From the NCBI GenBank assembly GCA_035477595.1, contig DATIKM010000134.1, forward strand, positions 1-47,884: 47,884 nt of DNA, read 5' to 3'. The DNA comes from DATIKM01 sp035477595. GTDB taxonomy: Bacteria; Armatimonadota; Chthonomonadetes; Chthonomonadales; CAJBBX01. The position numbers were made by a program, and so were the translations under genes. Positions 17,315-25,005 of this stretch are shown here, piece by piece (position 1 is the first letter of the stretch; each line of letters begins with the position of its first letter). The notes beneath the pieces are model-generated. The model was not told where the DNA came from. It saw only the letters and a list, made by a program, of their open reading frames with translations, and did no database searches.

Positions 17315-17932
17315 CTAGACGGCGATGGCCAGCTCTTCCTTGCCTGTGACGCGCCCCGCGTCGTCGATCTCGTAGACGATGGGCACGCCGTTAGGTATGT
17401 TCAGCTCCAGCACCTCGGCCTCGCCCAGCCGGTCGAGGCTCATGACGATCGCGCGCAGGCTGTTGCCGTGTGCGGAGACGAGCACGTTCCTGCCCGCGCG
17501 CACCGCCGGCATTATGTGGCTCTCGAAATACGGCAGCGTTCTCGCGGCCGTGTCCTTGAGGCTCTCCCCGCCGGGCGGGCGCACGTCATAGCTCCGTCGC
17601 CAGATCTTCACCTGATGGTCGCCGTACTGGCGAGCCGTCTCGGCCTTGTCGAGCCCCTGCAGCTCCCCGTACATCCTTTCGTTCAGAGCCTTGTCGTACG
17701 ACATGGGCAGGTGCGCCTGACCCGCCTCCTCCAGCGCCAGAATGGTCGTGTCGATCGCACGCTTGAGCACCGAGGTGAACACCAGGTCGAACGGGATGCC
17801 GCGCAAGCGCTCACCAGCCGCGCGCGCCTCGCGCTCGCCCTTCTCGGTTAGCGGCACGTCCACCCATCCCGTGAAGCGGTTCGCCAGGTTCCAGGTCGAC
17901 TGCCCGTGCCGCAGCAGCACCAGCTTGGCCAT
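17315..17932 (-). CDS. gpmA: 2,3-bisphosphoglycerate-dependent phosphoglycerate mutase
   Basis: Interconverts 3- and 2-phosphoglycerate in glycolysis. The start at 17932 (MAKLVLLRHGQS) has GGAGGT about 10 nt upstream. His9 in RHGQSTW is the phospho-acceptor. A second His lies in VSAHGNSLRA. The motifs GWVDVPLTEKGEREA, LNERMYGELQGLDKAE and WRRSYDVRPPGGESLKDT identify the dPGM group. At 205 aa it is the short form; classical GpmA has about 230-250 residues. The usual ERHYG motif reads ERMYG, which I recall from other short-form enzymes. It lies 50 nt after an HTH gene on the same strand. Confidence 0.94.
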   Translation of the reverse strand: MAKLVLLRHGQSTWNLANRFTGWVDVPLTEKGEREARAAGERLRGIPFDLVFTSVLKRAIDTTILALEEAGQAHLPMSYDKALNERMYGELQGLDKAETARQYGDHQVKIWRRSYDVRPPGGESLKDTAARTLPYFESHIMPAVRAGRNVLVSAHGNSLRAIVMSLDRLGEAEVLELNIPNGVPIVYEIDDAGRVTGKEELAIAV

Positions 17933-17982
17933 GAACGCTCTAACCTCCGATGGCCCGACTCCGCGCCGGGCGCTCGCGGGGA

Positions 17983-18528
17983 TTATACCCGTGGCCCGCA
18001 CTCGGGACCGGCAGGCCTTAGCACCGCCTGCACGTCTGTGTGGCGGAACCGCAGCAGCCTGCCTGCTCGGGCGGCCGCGAGGCGGCCGTCACGGACCCAT
18101 CTGCGCACGGTTGCCGGGGCGAGCCGCAGGTAGCTGGCGACCTCGCGGGCTGTGAGGAGGCCTCCCTCCTCCGGACGCGCTCCCGAATGGGCAGCCGCTC
18201 CATGCGCGCCAAGGCGCACCTCCAGCCGCACCACGTCGTTCGCGGCACGACCGTGGACGCGGGCGGGCGCTGCATCGGCGGCGCGGCGGCGCCGCTTCGC
18301 CGCAGGCAGCCCTGCGCGCGCGCACACGGCCTGCAGCGCGCGCCGGCGCTCCGCGCTCCGCTCGGCGTCGGCACTGGCAGAAGCGACCGCAACTCTGCCG
18401 GGCACGTCGCCCTCCGACGAGACCAGCCAGGCGCGCATCGTCGGGGACAGGAAGGGTTGCTGGTCGAAGAGCGCGTCGAGCTTGCGACGGCGCGCCTCGC
18501 TGGGATCGACCTCGGCCGGATCGGGCAT
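17983..18528 (-). CDS. HTH DNA-binding protein, excisionase/MerR-like
   Basis: A 181-aa protein. Residues about 125-172 form a helix-turn-helix of the excisionase (HTH_17) type: LLTAREVASYLRLAPATVRR, then WVRDGRLAAARAGRLLRF. The first 120 residues are rich in Ala and Arg with no recognised domain, probably partly helical. The N-terminus MPDPAEVDPSEARRRKLDAL looks real, and a GAGGCGAGG ribosome site precedes it. No integrase or mobile element is nearby, so this is more likely a chromosomal regulator than a phage excisionase. Co-transcription with gpmA is possible because the gap is only 50 nt. Confidence 0.72.
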   Translation of the reverse strand: MPDPAEVDPSEARRRKLDALFDQQPFLSPTMRAWLVSSEGDVPGRVAVASASADAERSAERRRALQAVCARAGLPAAKRRRRAADAAPARVHGRAANDVVRLEVRLGAHGAAAHSGARPEEGGLLTAREVASYLRLAPATVRRWVRDGRLAAARAGRLLRFRHTDVQAVLRPAGPECGPRV

Positions 18529-18691
18529 TTGGGCCTCGCCTCGCGCTGCCGTCCCGCTGCGCCGACGGCGACTCGCCGGGCGCCGTGCGAAGCGGCTCGC
18601 AGGGTGTCCGCGCGCGGCGCTCAGGCCACGCGACGGCTGCCCGGTTGTTCCACGCGCTGCCGCACGACGAAGCGCGCACGATGGCGAGTAT

Positions 18692-20254
18692 TCAGGCCAC
18701 CAGCACGGAGCGCGCCTCCAGCCGCATGCCCTGGACCATGAAAGCGTGAAGGACGCGGCCGGACGCCGTGTGCCGCATGCCCATATCGCACACCTGTACG
18801 TCCGACATCACCGCCCGGTAGGTGGCCTCGTCGATCAGTATCGTGTCCTCCTCCGGCACACCCTTGCTGATCTCCTCCAGCGCGTGCGCGAGCACGACCA
18901 CCTCACCCAGCACCGTGTACTCGTAGTGCTCCGACGATCCGAAGTGACCGACGATCGGCTCGCCTGTCGCGATACCGACCCCAACCCCGAGTTGCCAGCC
19001 GTAGGCCTCGTCAAGGCGGACGTAGAGATCTTGTAGGCCCCGGGGAATGGCGAGAGCAGCCTTCACGGCATCGAGCGCGTGGGTCCCGTTGCCAAGCGGC
19101 ATGCCAAAGAAGGCCAGAACCGTGTCGCCGAGATACTTGCTGACGATGCCGTTGTGCTCGACGATGGTGCGGTTCACCGTGCCGAAGAACTCGTTAAGCG
19201 TGGTCACCGTCTCCTGCGGCGGCAAGTGCTCCTGGAGAAGCCGGAAGTTGCGGATGTTGATCTCCAGCACCGTAACCGGCTGCTTCTGGCCCTCGATCAC
19301 CTGTCCGGCGTCTCGGCCCAGGGCGCGCGCCGCCACAGAGGCCGGCACAAACTGCTGGAACATGGCGCGAAGCTTCTCCTCCTGAGCCACGCGCTCTCGG
19401 AGCCAGCGGGTGGTGTCCTGGAACGAGGCCGCCAGCGTCTCCATTTCGTCCCCGCTGCGCGACTGGAAGCGCACCGCCCACTCGCCACGCCGGATGGCAC
19501 GGCTGGTGGTGAGCATCTCACGGGCGGGCCGCGCGATGCGCCGGTTCGCCGTGGTGGCGAGCACCACCAGCGCCGCCAGTAGAAGGCCCCCCAGCATCGC
19601 AGCCGGGATCCAGACTGCCCCCGCCGCCCGTGTGGCCGGCCCCTCATCCGGGACATAGAGCACACCCGCAGCAACCACCTGGTTCTTCTCCCGGCCGAAA
19701 CCCGCAGTGGAACCATACCTCCGGCGCTGCCATGCAGGCGCCTTGGCCGGAGAACCATGGCACGCGAGGCACCTGTCGTGGCTCACCGCAATGGGCACCG
19801 CGCTCACCACGTAGGAGACGCCGCCCTCCTCGACACGGTCGTCGATTCGCTTCAGGTTGCGGTCGGCCTCCAACGCGCTGACCAGGCGCTCCTCGAAGGC
19901 GTTCGCCTTGTTCTCCGGGTTGGTGGGGTTCATCGCGGCAATCCGGAACCGGTACGGGGGAGCGCCGGACTCCCGGTTGTAGACGTCCATGATCTGGCGA
20001 GCAAGGGAGCTGGCTGTGAGGAGGCGCGCGCCGTCTGTCGCGCCGGTTGAGACCTTGCGATCATTGACGAAGCGGATCGTCGCCGCGTGGGTCGCCAGCA
20101 GCATGTCGGCCTTCTCCCGCGTCTCCCGCGCGGCATTGCCCTGGAGGCGCGTCCACAGGACCATGCCCACGATGGGCGCTCCGACGGCGATCAGCAGGAT
20201 CGGCCAGACGGCGACACGTACGGCGATGTTGCGCGCGAAACCACAGGCTCTCAC
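18692..20254 (-). CDS. Membrane sensor with Tll0287-like heme domain, HAMP and degenerate cyclase domain
   Basis: A 520-aa protein with a GTG start at 20254 after GGGGAGGG. Membrane helix 1 is about residues 11-33. The periplasmic Tll0287-like (DUF3365) domain has a heme c motif CLACH (Cys162, Cys165, His166) and a YGSTAGFG stretch. Helix 2 is about 215-240, then HAMP (about 240-295). A class III cyclase homology domain spans about 325-480. Key residues are altered there. The first metal Asp is Asn333 (EINIRNF), and the Asn/Arg pair that stabilises the transition state is Val454 and Ala458 (GEVVVLAHALE). The second metal Asp377 (YLGDTVLAFFG) is kept. It probably senses redox state or a ligand through heme, but catalysis is doubtful. 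Confidence 0.88.
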   Translation of the reverse strand: MRACGFARNIAVRVAVWPILLIAVGAPIVGMVLWTRLQGNAARETREKADMLLATHAATIRFVNDRKVSTGATDGARLLTASSLARQIMDVYNRESGAPPYRFRIAAMNPTNPENKANAFEERLVSALEADRNLKRIDDRVEEGGVSYVVSAVPIAVSHDRCLACHGSPAKAPAWQRRRYGSTAGFGREKNQVVAAGVLYVPDEGPATRAAGAVWIPAAMLGGLLLAALVVLATTANRRIARPAREMLTTSRAIRRGEWAVRFQSRSGDEMETLAASFQDTTRWLRERVAQEEKLRAMFQQFVPASVAARALGRDAGQVIEGQKQPVTVLEINIRNFRLLQEHLPPQETVTTLNEFFGTVNRTIVEHNGIVSKYLGDTVLAFFGMPLGNGTHALDAVKAALAIPRGLQDLYVRLDEAYGWQLGVGVGIATGEPIVGHFGSSEHYEYTVLGEVVVLAHALEEISKGVPEEDTILIDEATYRAVMSDVQVCDMGMRHTASGRVLHAFMVQGMRLEARSVLVA

Positions 20255-20307
20255 AGCACCAGCCCTCCCCGGCGCGACGGCAGACGCCCCGGAGCTGCGC
20301 CCGGGGA

Positions 20308-20337
20308 TCCGCTTATTCAGGCTTATTCCATAAGCGG
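20308..20337. promoter_or_regulatory. AT-rich inverted repeat upstream of the sensor gene
   Basis: CCGCTTAT and ATAAGCGG form a perfect 8-bp inverted repeat around a 13-nt centre that also contains a second CTTATTC. The patch is unusually AT-rich here. It lies 54 nt before the sensor start, so an operator or promoter element is possible; a hairpin after metK is the other reading. Confidence 0.4.
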
Positions 20338-20393
20338 GCCCTCAGATCCGGTAGTTCTGCGGGGCGCCGTACGCGCAACCCGACTCACACGAA

Positions 20394-20426
20394 CCGGCCC
20401 GCACCGCCTTCTGGGGCGCGGGCCGG
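20394..20426 (-). terminator. GC-rich hairpin after metK
   Basis: CCGGCCCGC and GCGGGCCGG (9 bp) flank a 15-nt loop about 35 nt downstream of the metK stop. No T tract is present, and its role as terminator is inferred from position. Confidence 0.45.
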
Positions 20427-20460
20427 GTGTTGCCGGCTGGGCAGGAGCGGATTTCCGTGG

Positions 20461-21600
20461 CTACGCGAGGGATCCGGCCAGGTCGGTCTCCTCCCACGGG
20501 AACTCGGGGTGCCCGAAGTGGCCGTTCCGGGCCGTCTCGACGTACCTCACACGCTGCGCGTCGAGGAGCCGCAGGCGGTCGATGATCGGGCGGGGCCGCA
20601 GGTCGACTGCATCGCGGAGCCGCTTCGAGATGGCGTTGTTGGACACAGCGCCGGTGCCGAACGTCTCGACGAACACGCTCACGGGTTCGGCAACGCCGAT
20701 GGCGTAGGCGAGCTGGATCTCGCACCTCGCGGCGAGACCGGCTGCCACGATGTTCTTGGCGCAGTAGCGGGCCACGTACGCGGCGGACCGGTCCACCTTC
20801 GACGGGTCCTTCCCGGAGAAGGCGCCGCCGCCGTGCCGCGCGTACCCGCCGTAGGTGTCCACGATGATCTTGCGGCCGGTGACACCCGTATCGGCCTGCG
20901 GCCCCCCGATCACAAACTTGCCAGTCGGGTTGATGTGGTACTTGATGGCGCCGTTGTCGTACCGAGCATACTCGCCTAGAACGGGCCGGATCACGTGCTC
21001 GTGCACGCGGGCCGAGACGTCCGCCTGCGTGAGCGTCTCATCGTGCTGGGCGGAAAGCACGATGGTCTCGATGTGATGCGGCGCTCCGTCGGCGTAGAGG
21101 ACCGTGACCTGGGACTTGGCGTCAGGTCGCAGTCCCAGCTCCGGGTGGGCGCGGCGCACCTCGGAGTACTTGCGCATCAAGCGGTGCGCCACAGTGATCG
21201 GCAACGGCATCAGATGCTGGGTCTCGTTGCACGCATAGCCGAACATCATGCCCTGGTCGCCCGCCCCTCCGGCGTCCACGCCCATGGCGATGTCGGGTGA
21301 TTGGCGCTGTATCGCGAGCGTGACACCGCAGGTGCGCCCGTCGAAACCAAGGTCCGTGGACGTATAGCCCACCCCACAGATGGTGTCGCGCACGACATCC
21401 GCAATCTCAACATAGGCGTCGGTGGTCAGCTCGCCCCCGACCACGGCCAGCCCGCGGGTCAGGAAGGTCTCCAGCGCCACGCGGGAGCGCGGATCGCGCT
21501 CGAGCAGCGCATCGAGGACGGCATCGCTTATCTGGTCGGCGAGCTTGTCGGGATGACCCTCGCTGACGCTCTCGGACGTGAAGAGGTTGTGCTCGGGCAC
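20461..21600 (-). CDS. metK: S-adenosylmethionine synthase
   Basis: Makes SAM from methionine and ATP. The 379-aa length is standard. Motifs are SEGHPDKLADQISDAVLDA at the N-terminus (methionine and ATP contact), GDQGMMFGYACNET, and the P-loop-like GGGAFSGKDPSKVDRSAAY. The start is GTG (21600) with GGAAAGGAC upstream. The gene is monocistronic by position. Its leader carries a SAM-I riboswitch, so expression should fall when SAM is abundant. Confidence 0.97.
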   Translation of the reverse strand: MPEHNLFTSESVSEGHPDKLADQISDAVLDALLERDPRSRVALETFLTRGLAVVGGELTTDAYVEIADVVRDTICGVGYTSTDLGFDGRTCGVTLAIQRQSPDIAMGVDAGGAGDQGMMFGYACNETQHLMPLPITVAHRLMRKYSEVRRAHPELGLRPDAKSQVTVLYADGAPHHIETIVLSAQHDETLTQADVSARVHEHVIRPVLGEYARYDNGAIKYHINPTGKFVIGGPQADTGVTGRKIIVDTYGGYARHGGGAFSGKDPSKVDRSAAYVARYCAKNIVAAGLAARCEIQLAYAIGVAEPVSVFVETFGTGAVSNNAISKRLRDAVDLRPRPIIDRLRLLDAQRVRYVETARNGHFGHPEFPWEETDLAGSLA

Positions 21601-21672
21601 GGTGGTGCACTGTCCTTTCCGCGGGTGCGCGTTCGTTGCAGCGGTGACCGGCTCGGCAGAGCCACGTGCAAA

Positions 21673-21700
21673 GAGCCGCCTTCCGATAGGGAAGCGGCTC
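21673..21700 (-). terminator. Riboswitch expression-platform hairpin
   Basis: On the minus strand GAGCCGCTTCC pairs with GGAAGGCGGCTC (one bulge) around loop CTATC. TTT follows. It lies between the SAM-I aptamer and metK, where a regulated terminator is expected. The short T run makes the mechanism uncertain. Confidence 0.6.
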
Positions 21701-21727
21701 GAAACGGACCGACGAGGGCCTATCCTC

Positions 21728-21840
21728 CCTTATCTCGCGGCGCGTCCAGCCTGCCGCCCGGAATTGGCACCTGCCCCGCTAGCCCGCAGGGTGGTTGCCG
21801 TGGCATCGAAGGGCCGGTCCCTCCGCCACTCTTGATAAGG
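21728..21840 (-). ncRNA. SAM-I (S-box) riboswitch, metK leader
   Basis: Helix P1 is formed by CCTTATC (21834-21840) and GATAAGG (21728-21734), a perfect 7-bp match. Inside it the S-box core reads AAGAGTGGCGGAGGGACCGG, then GCCACGGCAACC; AGAG, GGAGGGA and GGCAACC are conserved aptamer signatures. It lies about 130 nt upstream of metK in the correct direction, and a terminator-like hairpin follows. SAM binding is expected to switch metK off. Confidence 0.93.
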
Positions 21841-21865
21841 CAATCTGTGCGATGGTGCGAACAAA

Positions 21866-21895
21866 AAGCTACCACATCGCCGCAGCCCCTGTCAA
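21866..21895 (-). promoter_or_regulatory. Sigma70-type promoter of metK leader
   Basis: A perfect TTGACA (21890-21895) is 18 nt from TAGCTT (21866-21871). The predicted transcription start, near 21859, lies about 20 nt before the riboswitch P1 strand. Confidence 0.6.
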
Positions 21896-21909
21896 CGACC
21901 GTTAGCGCG

Positions 21910-22809
21910 TCAGGCGGCCACCTGCACGAGGTCGCGCGCCGCCTCGAACTGCATCACAAGCTCATGGCGCGACCAGGCGATGTCGTCCTCAGTGAACTCG
22001 AGCCAACGTTCGGTCTCGGGCAGGAGCTCGGGCGCTCGGGCCTCGCGCACCGCGGCGAGGTCCACCTGCCAGGCGAGCCAGTCGGCGACGTTGACTATCG
22101 CTGCCATCGCATGGTGCTCGGAGGCCGGGTTGGGCCGGTGATGGCCTCCGAATGCCTCCACCAGAACCTGCGGGAAGCTCCAGTGATCCGCCATGCGCTT
22201 CCCCACGTACGCATGGTCGATGCCCAGCACGAGGCGCTCGGCCTCCACCATCGGCACACCCTCGCGGCCAGCGAACGCGAGCGTGACGGCGTACTGCGTC
22301 GGGAAGTAGCAGTCCAGAAACAGACCCCCAATGTCATGCAGCAGACCGCTGATGAACGCCTCTTCGACGAACGTCCGGGTCCGCGGTCGCTTCTTGGCGG
22401 CGAGCAGGCTGGCCCCCACGGCAACGGCGACCGAGTGCTCCCAGTAGAGAGTGCGGTTGAGGCCGGCGGCAGCCGGCCGGCGCTGCGAGAGCATCTCGAA
22501 AGTCGAGACGCCGAGCACTAGGTTGCGGACCGTGTTGAACCCCAGGATTACCACCGCATGGGTGACTGTGCTGATGCGCTTCGGAAAACCATAGTAGGAC
22601 GAGTTCACGATCCGGAGAAGCTTCGACGACAGGCTCTGGTCCAGGGAGATGAGCCGGTTCAGGTCATCCGCAGAGGTTTCCGGGCTGTTGACGGTCTGCA
22701 ACACGCGCGTCACCACCGCGGGCAGAGGAGGCAGGTCGGCTAGCTTCCTCTCCAGCGTCTGCTGGAAGATGGCGCGATCGATCTTGAGCGTCTGCATGTC
22801 GGTCGACAT
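21910..22809 (-). CDS. HDOD-domain signalling protein
   Basis: A 299-aa protein from the ATG at 22809, preceded by GGAAAGGG. The HDOD domain fills about residues 20-230. It opens with LPPLPAVVTRVLQTVNSPET. SLDQSLSSKLLRIVNSSYYG and AVVILGFNTVRNLVLGVS follow, all typical of the family. Unlike many HDOD proteins it keeps several HD-type metal residues (EHSVAVA, LLHDIG, DHAYVG, NVADWL). HDOD proteins usually act as non-catalytic signalling modules linked to cyclic-di-GMP, chemotaxis or stress circuits. No response-regulator receiver or GGDEF domain is fused. Neighbours give no clear pathway. Confidence 0.88.
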   Translation of the reverse strand: MSTDMQTLKIDRAIFQQTLERKLADLPPLPAVVTRVLQTVNSPETSADDLNRLISLDQSLSSKLLRIVNSSYYGFPKRISTVTHAVVILGFNTVRNLVLGVSTFEMLSQRRPAAAGLNRTLYWEHSVAVAVGASLLAAKKRPRTRTFVEEAFISGLLHDIGGLFLDCYFPTQYAVTLAFAGREGVPMVEAERLVLGIDHAYVGKRMADHWSFPQVLVEAFGGHHRPNPASEHHAMAAIVNVADWLAWQVDLAAVREARAPELLPETERWLEFTEDDIAWSRHELVMQFEAARDLVQVAA

Positions 22810-23117
22810 ATACGTCAGCCCTTTCCAGTGTCGGGCGAGCTGGCAGTTCCGCAGCCCCGACTGCGGCGACGGCCTGGTCGCCACCGGAGGTCCAGCCAAG
22901 CGGCCGCCCACGATGAGACGGACGGGGTCTGGGCGTTCGCCCCCTGCGACGGACGCAGCCGTCCTCGAAGGAGACGCTTCTCCCCGACACATTATCGGCG
23001 ACGAGGCCGTGCGCTGTACCACCATTTGTGCCCACGTGCGCGGGGGCGGCCATGCTCAGCGGCCGCCCCCGCACTCACTCTCACCGCGACCTGGCGTCGC
23101 TTGCCTGGCTCGCCCCG
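22810..23117 (-). other. 308-nt intergenic region between khpA and the HDOD gene
   Basis: I see no coding potential. It holds the ribosome site of the HDOD gene at one end and a 12-bp hairpin at the other (listed separately). No promoter close to consensus was recognised. Confidence 0.5.
23040..23072 (-). terminator. GC-rich hairpin after khpA
   Basis: A perfect 12-bp stem (GCGGGGGCGGCC and its complement) with a 9-nt loop starts 46 nt after the khpA stop. There is no T tract, as with the other stems in this window. Confidence 0.6.
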
Positions 23118-23381
23118 TCAGTCCCGCGAGTACTGAACAGGAGCGCCGACAACCTCCAGGTAGACCTTGCGTTTCTCCTTCATGGCGCTTGCCTTCGCGA
23201 GCACGCGCATGGCGTTGGCGATGCGGCCCTGCTTGCCGATCGCCTTGCCGAGGTCGCTGGGGGCAACGTGCACCTTGTAAGTCGTGGCCACCTCGCCCGG
23301 CTCCTCGTCCACCCGAACGTCGTCGGGGCTGTCCACCACGGCCTGCACCAAGTAGCGAATGAATGCCTGCATGCTGCTCAT
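23118..23381 (-). CDS. khpA: KH-domain RNA-binding protein KhpA
   Basis: An 87-aa single-KH protein (YlqC family) that, with KhpB/Jag, binds RNA and affects cell envelope growth in Gram-positives. The GxxG loop is in LGKAIGKQGRIANAMRVLAK. The N-terminal helix is MQAFIRYLVQAVVDSPDDV, with VATTYKVHVAPSDLG before the loop. The ATG at 23381 has GGAGGAG six nt upstream, which selects it over the Met three codons later. The usual neighbour rpsP (ribosomal protein S16) is absent from the region upstream. Confidence 0.93.
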   Translation of the reverse strand: MSSMQAFIRYLVQAVVDSPDDVRVDEEPGEVATTYKVHVAPSDLGKAIGKQGRIANAMRVLAKASAMKEKRKVYLEVVGAPVQYSRD

Positions 23382-23671
23382 CTGCTCTCCTCCCCGTGCC
23401 GTGTCCAGCAGGGCCGGCTGCCCGGCGGCGAGGCAGGCGTGCGACGCGCCGACGTTGGAGGGCCGCCCCCTTCAGCGGGCCGGGACGCCCGCGCGTGCGC
23501 ACGACGCCCGTTCCGGGAAGGCATCTCCACAGAAGCAGTATTCGACGCGGCACCGTGGCTTTACCTGCAAGGAGCGCAAAAGCTCGAAGGTTGGCGGAGT
23601 TCAGAGGCTGATGCGGCCGGGAGGACGCGCGCCGCCGGGCATTTGCCGGCGGCGTGCACCGCATCGGGAGG

Positions 23672-23893
23672 TCAGGCGGTCGACGCGAAGGACGGCGTCA
23701 CGGACGTCGCCTGCCGGCCCTTCGGCGTGTCAACGCCTTCATACAACACGTCCTGGCCTTCGCGAAGAGACCTGAAGCCCTCCATGTCGATGACCGAGTA
23801 ATGAACGAAGACGTCAACGCCGTCGTCGGCCACGATGAATCCATAGCCCTTCGCGTTGTTGAACCACTTCACCTTGCCCGAATAGCGGCTCAT
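23672..23893 (-). CDS. Cold-shock domain protein
   Basis: A 73-aa CspA-family RNA chaperone. RNP1 reads KGYGFI and RNP2 reads VFVHY. GKVKWFNNAKGYGFIV opens the five-stranded barrel. The start at 23893 has GGGAGGT upstream. The C-terminal half (EGVDTPKGRQATSVTPSF) is slightly divergent, as in many non-enteric homologues. It is probably a single-gene unit. Confidence 0.95.
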   Translation of the reverse strand: MSRYSGKVKWFNNAKGYGFIVADDGVDVFVHYSVIDMEGFRSLREGQDVLYEGVDTPKGRQATSVTPSFASTA

Positions 23894-24045
23894 CGCGCTG
23901 CCACCTCCCGTAGCCCACTTGCCCCGAGCGCGGTCGATCGCCAGGAGCCCGCCCGCGTGTCGCAGGCGCCCACGCCCGGTGGGAGTCTATGCACAATGCG
24001 TGCCAGCACATCGGCGCGGCGAGCAAACCGGTACGGAGCCCGGCA

Positions 24046-24813
24046 TCACTGCAGGCGATAGACCGGCCTGCCTGCCACCTCCGTGTAGTGGCAGGACGGA
24101 CATGAGGCAGCCGAGATCTCGCCCGCTTTGACAGGCCACCGGCGCAGAAAGAAGCGGTCCACCACGTGGTGCCCGAACCAGTCCTTGTGGAACGTGGGGA
24201 TGCCGTCGCACTCGAAGCGCGCACGCCCTCGCGCACCCGCATGTAAGAGGAGGCGCCCTGCGACGAGGCCCTCACCGCAGTGCGGGCAGGAGCCCTGCGC
24301 GGCATCCGCACCCCATTGCTCCGCGAAGGAGGCGTCGAGGGGCTGTCCCCACAGGAAGACGCGGCGGCAGTGCCCGCAGGATCGGGCGCGGATGGCCGCT
24401 GCCGCCAGCACCCATCGTTGGGGCGGACGAAGCCTCCCCAGCATCCGTGAGGCCAGCGAACGCGCACGCTTTGGCTCCGTGCCGGCGCTCTGGAACACGA
24501 GCCCGCGCTGAGCAGCCCCTCCGCGCGGCGCTGGCGCCGACCCTTGGAGAACCCCGGCATACACGCGCGAGCCGCAGAGCGGGCAGATCTCCGGCTGCTC
24601 ATTGGCCCGCTCCATCGCCAGATGCACGAACCGCCACACGCCTTCGCCTCGCATCGCCTGCGGCTCGCCGGCGCAGCCAAACGTGCTGCAGCGCCCGTTC
24701 CGGTCCCAGCATTCCTCGTGGTGGAACGCGAAGCACCTGCCGCAGAGCTTCACGGCATCGTCGGCGGACACCCCATGGGAGCAGTAGAGGCAGACTCGGC
24801 CCACAGACGTCAT
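24046..24813 (-). CDS. Prokaryotic RING-finger and repeated zinc-ribbon protein
   Basis: A 255-aa Cys-rich soluble protein. Residues about 8-50 match the prokaryotic RING family 1 pattern (CLYC, LCGRCFAFHHEECWDRNGRC, FGC). Two longer zinc-ribbon units follow. The first is CPLCG with GVLQG, closed by CGHCRRVFLWG. The second is CPHCGEGLVAGRLLLH, closed by CPSCHYTEVAGRPV. Both resemble the DUF6487 type, in which CPxCG is followed some tens of residues later by CxxC. No membrane segment is visible. The function is unknown; such RING-like proteins have been suggested to be adaptors rather than ubiquitin ligases. It is transcribed divergently from nth. Confidence 0.72.
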   Translation of the reverse strand: MTSVGRVCLYCSHGVSADDAVKLCGRCFAFHHEECWDRNGRCSTFGCAGEPQAMRGEGVWRFVHLAMERANEQPEICPLCGSRVYAGVLQGSAPAPRGGAAQRGLVFQSAGTEPKRARSLASRMLGRLRPPQRWVLAAAAIRARSCGHCRRVFLWGQPLDASFAEQWGADAAQGSCPHCGEGLVAGRLLLHAGARGRARFECDGIPTFHKDWFGHHVVDRFFLRRWPVKAGEISAASCPSCHYTEVAGRPVYRLQ

Positions 24814-24991
24814 GCATTACCCCTGGATAGCGGCGGCTCTGGTGGCTCGCCGTCCGCCCTGTTATCCACTTCGCCGCCACGCGAAACGATCCCTGCGGGC
24901 CGAGACACCGTACGTCGTCGCCCGCTGCCGGAGGAATGCGCCGCGGGCAGTGCGAATCATCTGGCATACGCGCGTGCTTCGGACAGGCACG

Positions 24992-24997
24992 AGGAGG
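24992..24997 (+). promoter_or_regulatory. Ribosome-binding site selecting a CTG start for nth
   Basis: AGGAGG is followed after 8 nt by CTG at 25006. No ATG, GTG or TTG lies in frame within 60 nt upstream, or before residue 29 downstream. Confidence 0.5.
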
Positions 24998-25005
24998 TTC
25001 TGAAG

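Noticed and set aside
17983..18528. Excisionase-like HTH gene as evidence of a prophage or integrative element
   Set aside because: No integrase, attachment repeats or composition shift nearby; many chromosomal regulators share this HTH type.
23382..23671. Stretch upstream of khpA checked for rpsP or another small gene
   Set aside because: No frame shows ribosomal protein S16 or any family motif; only shadow-like frames are present.
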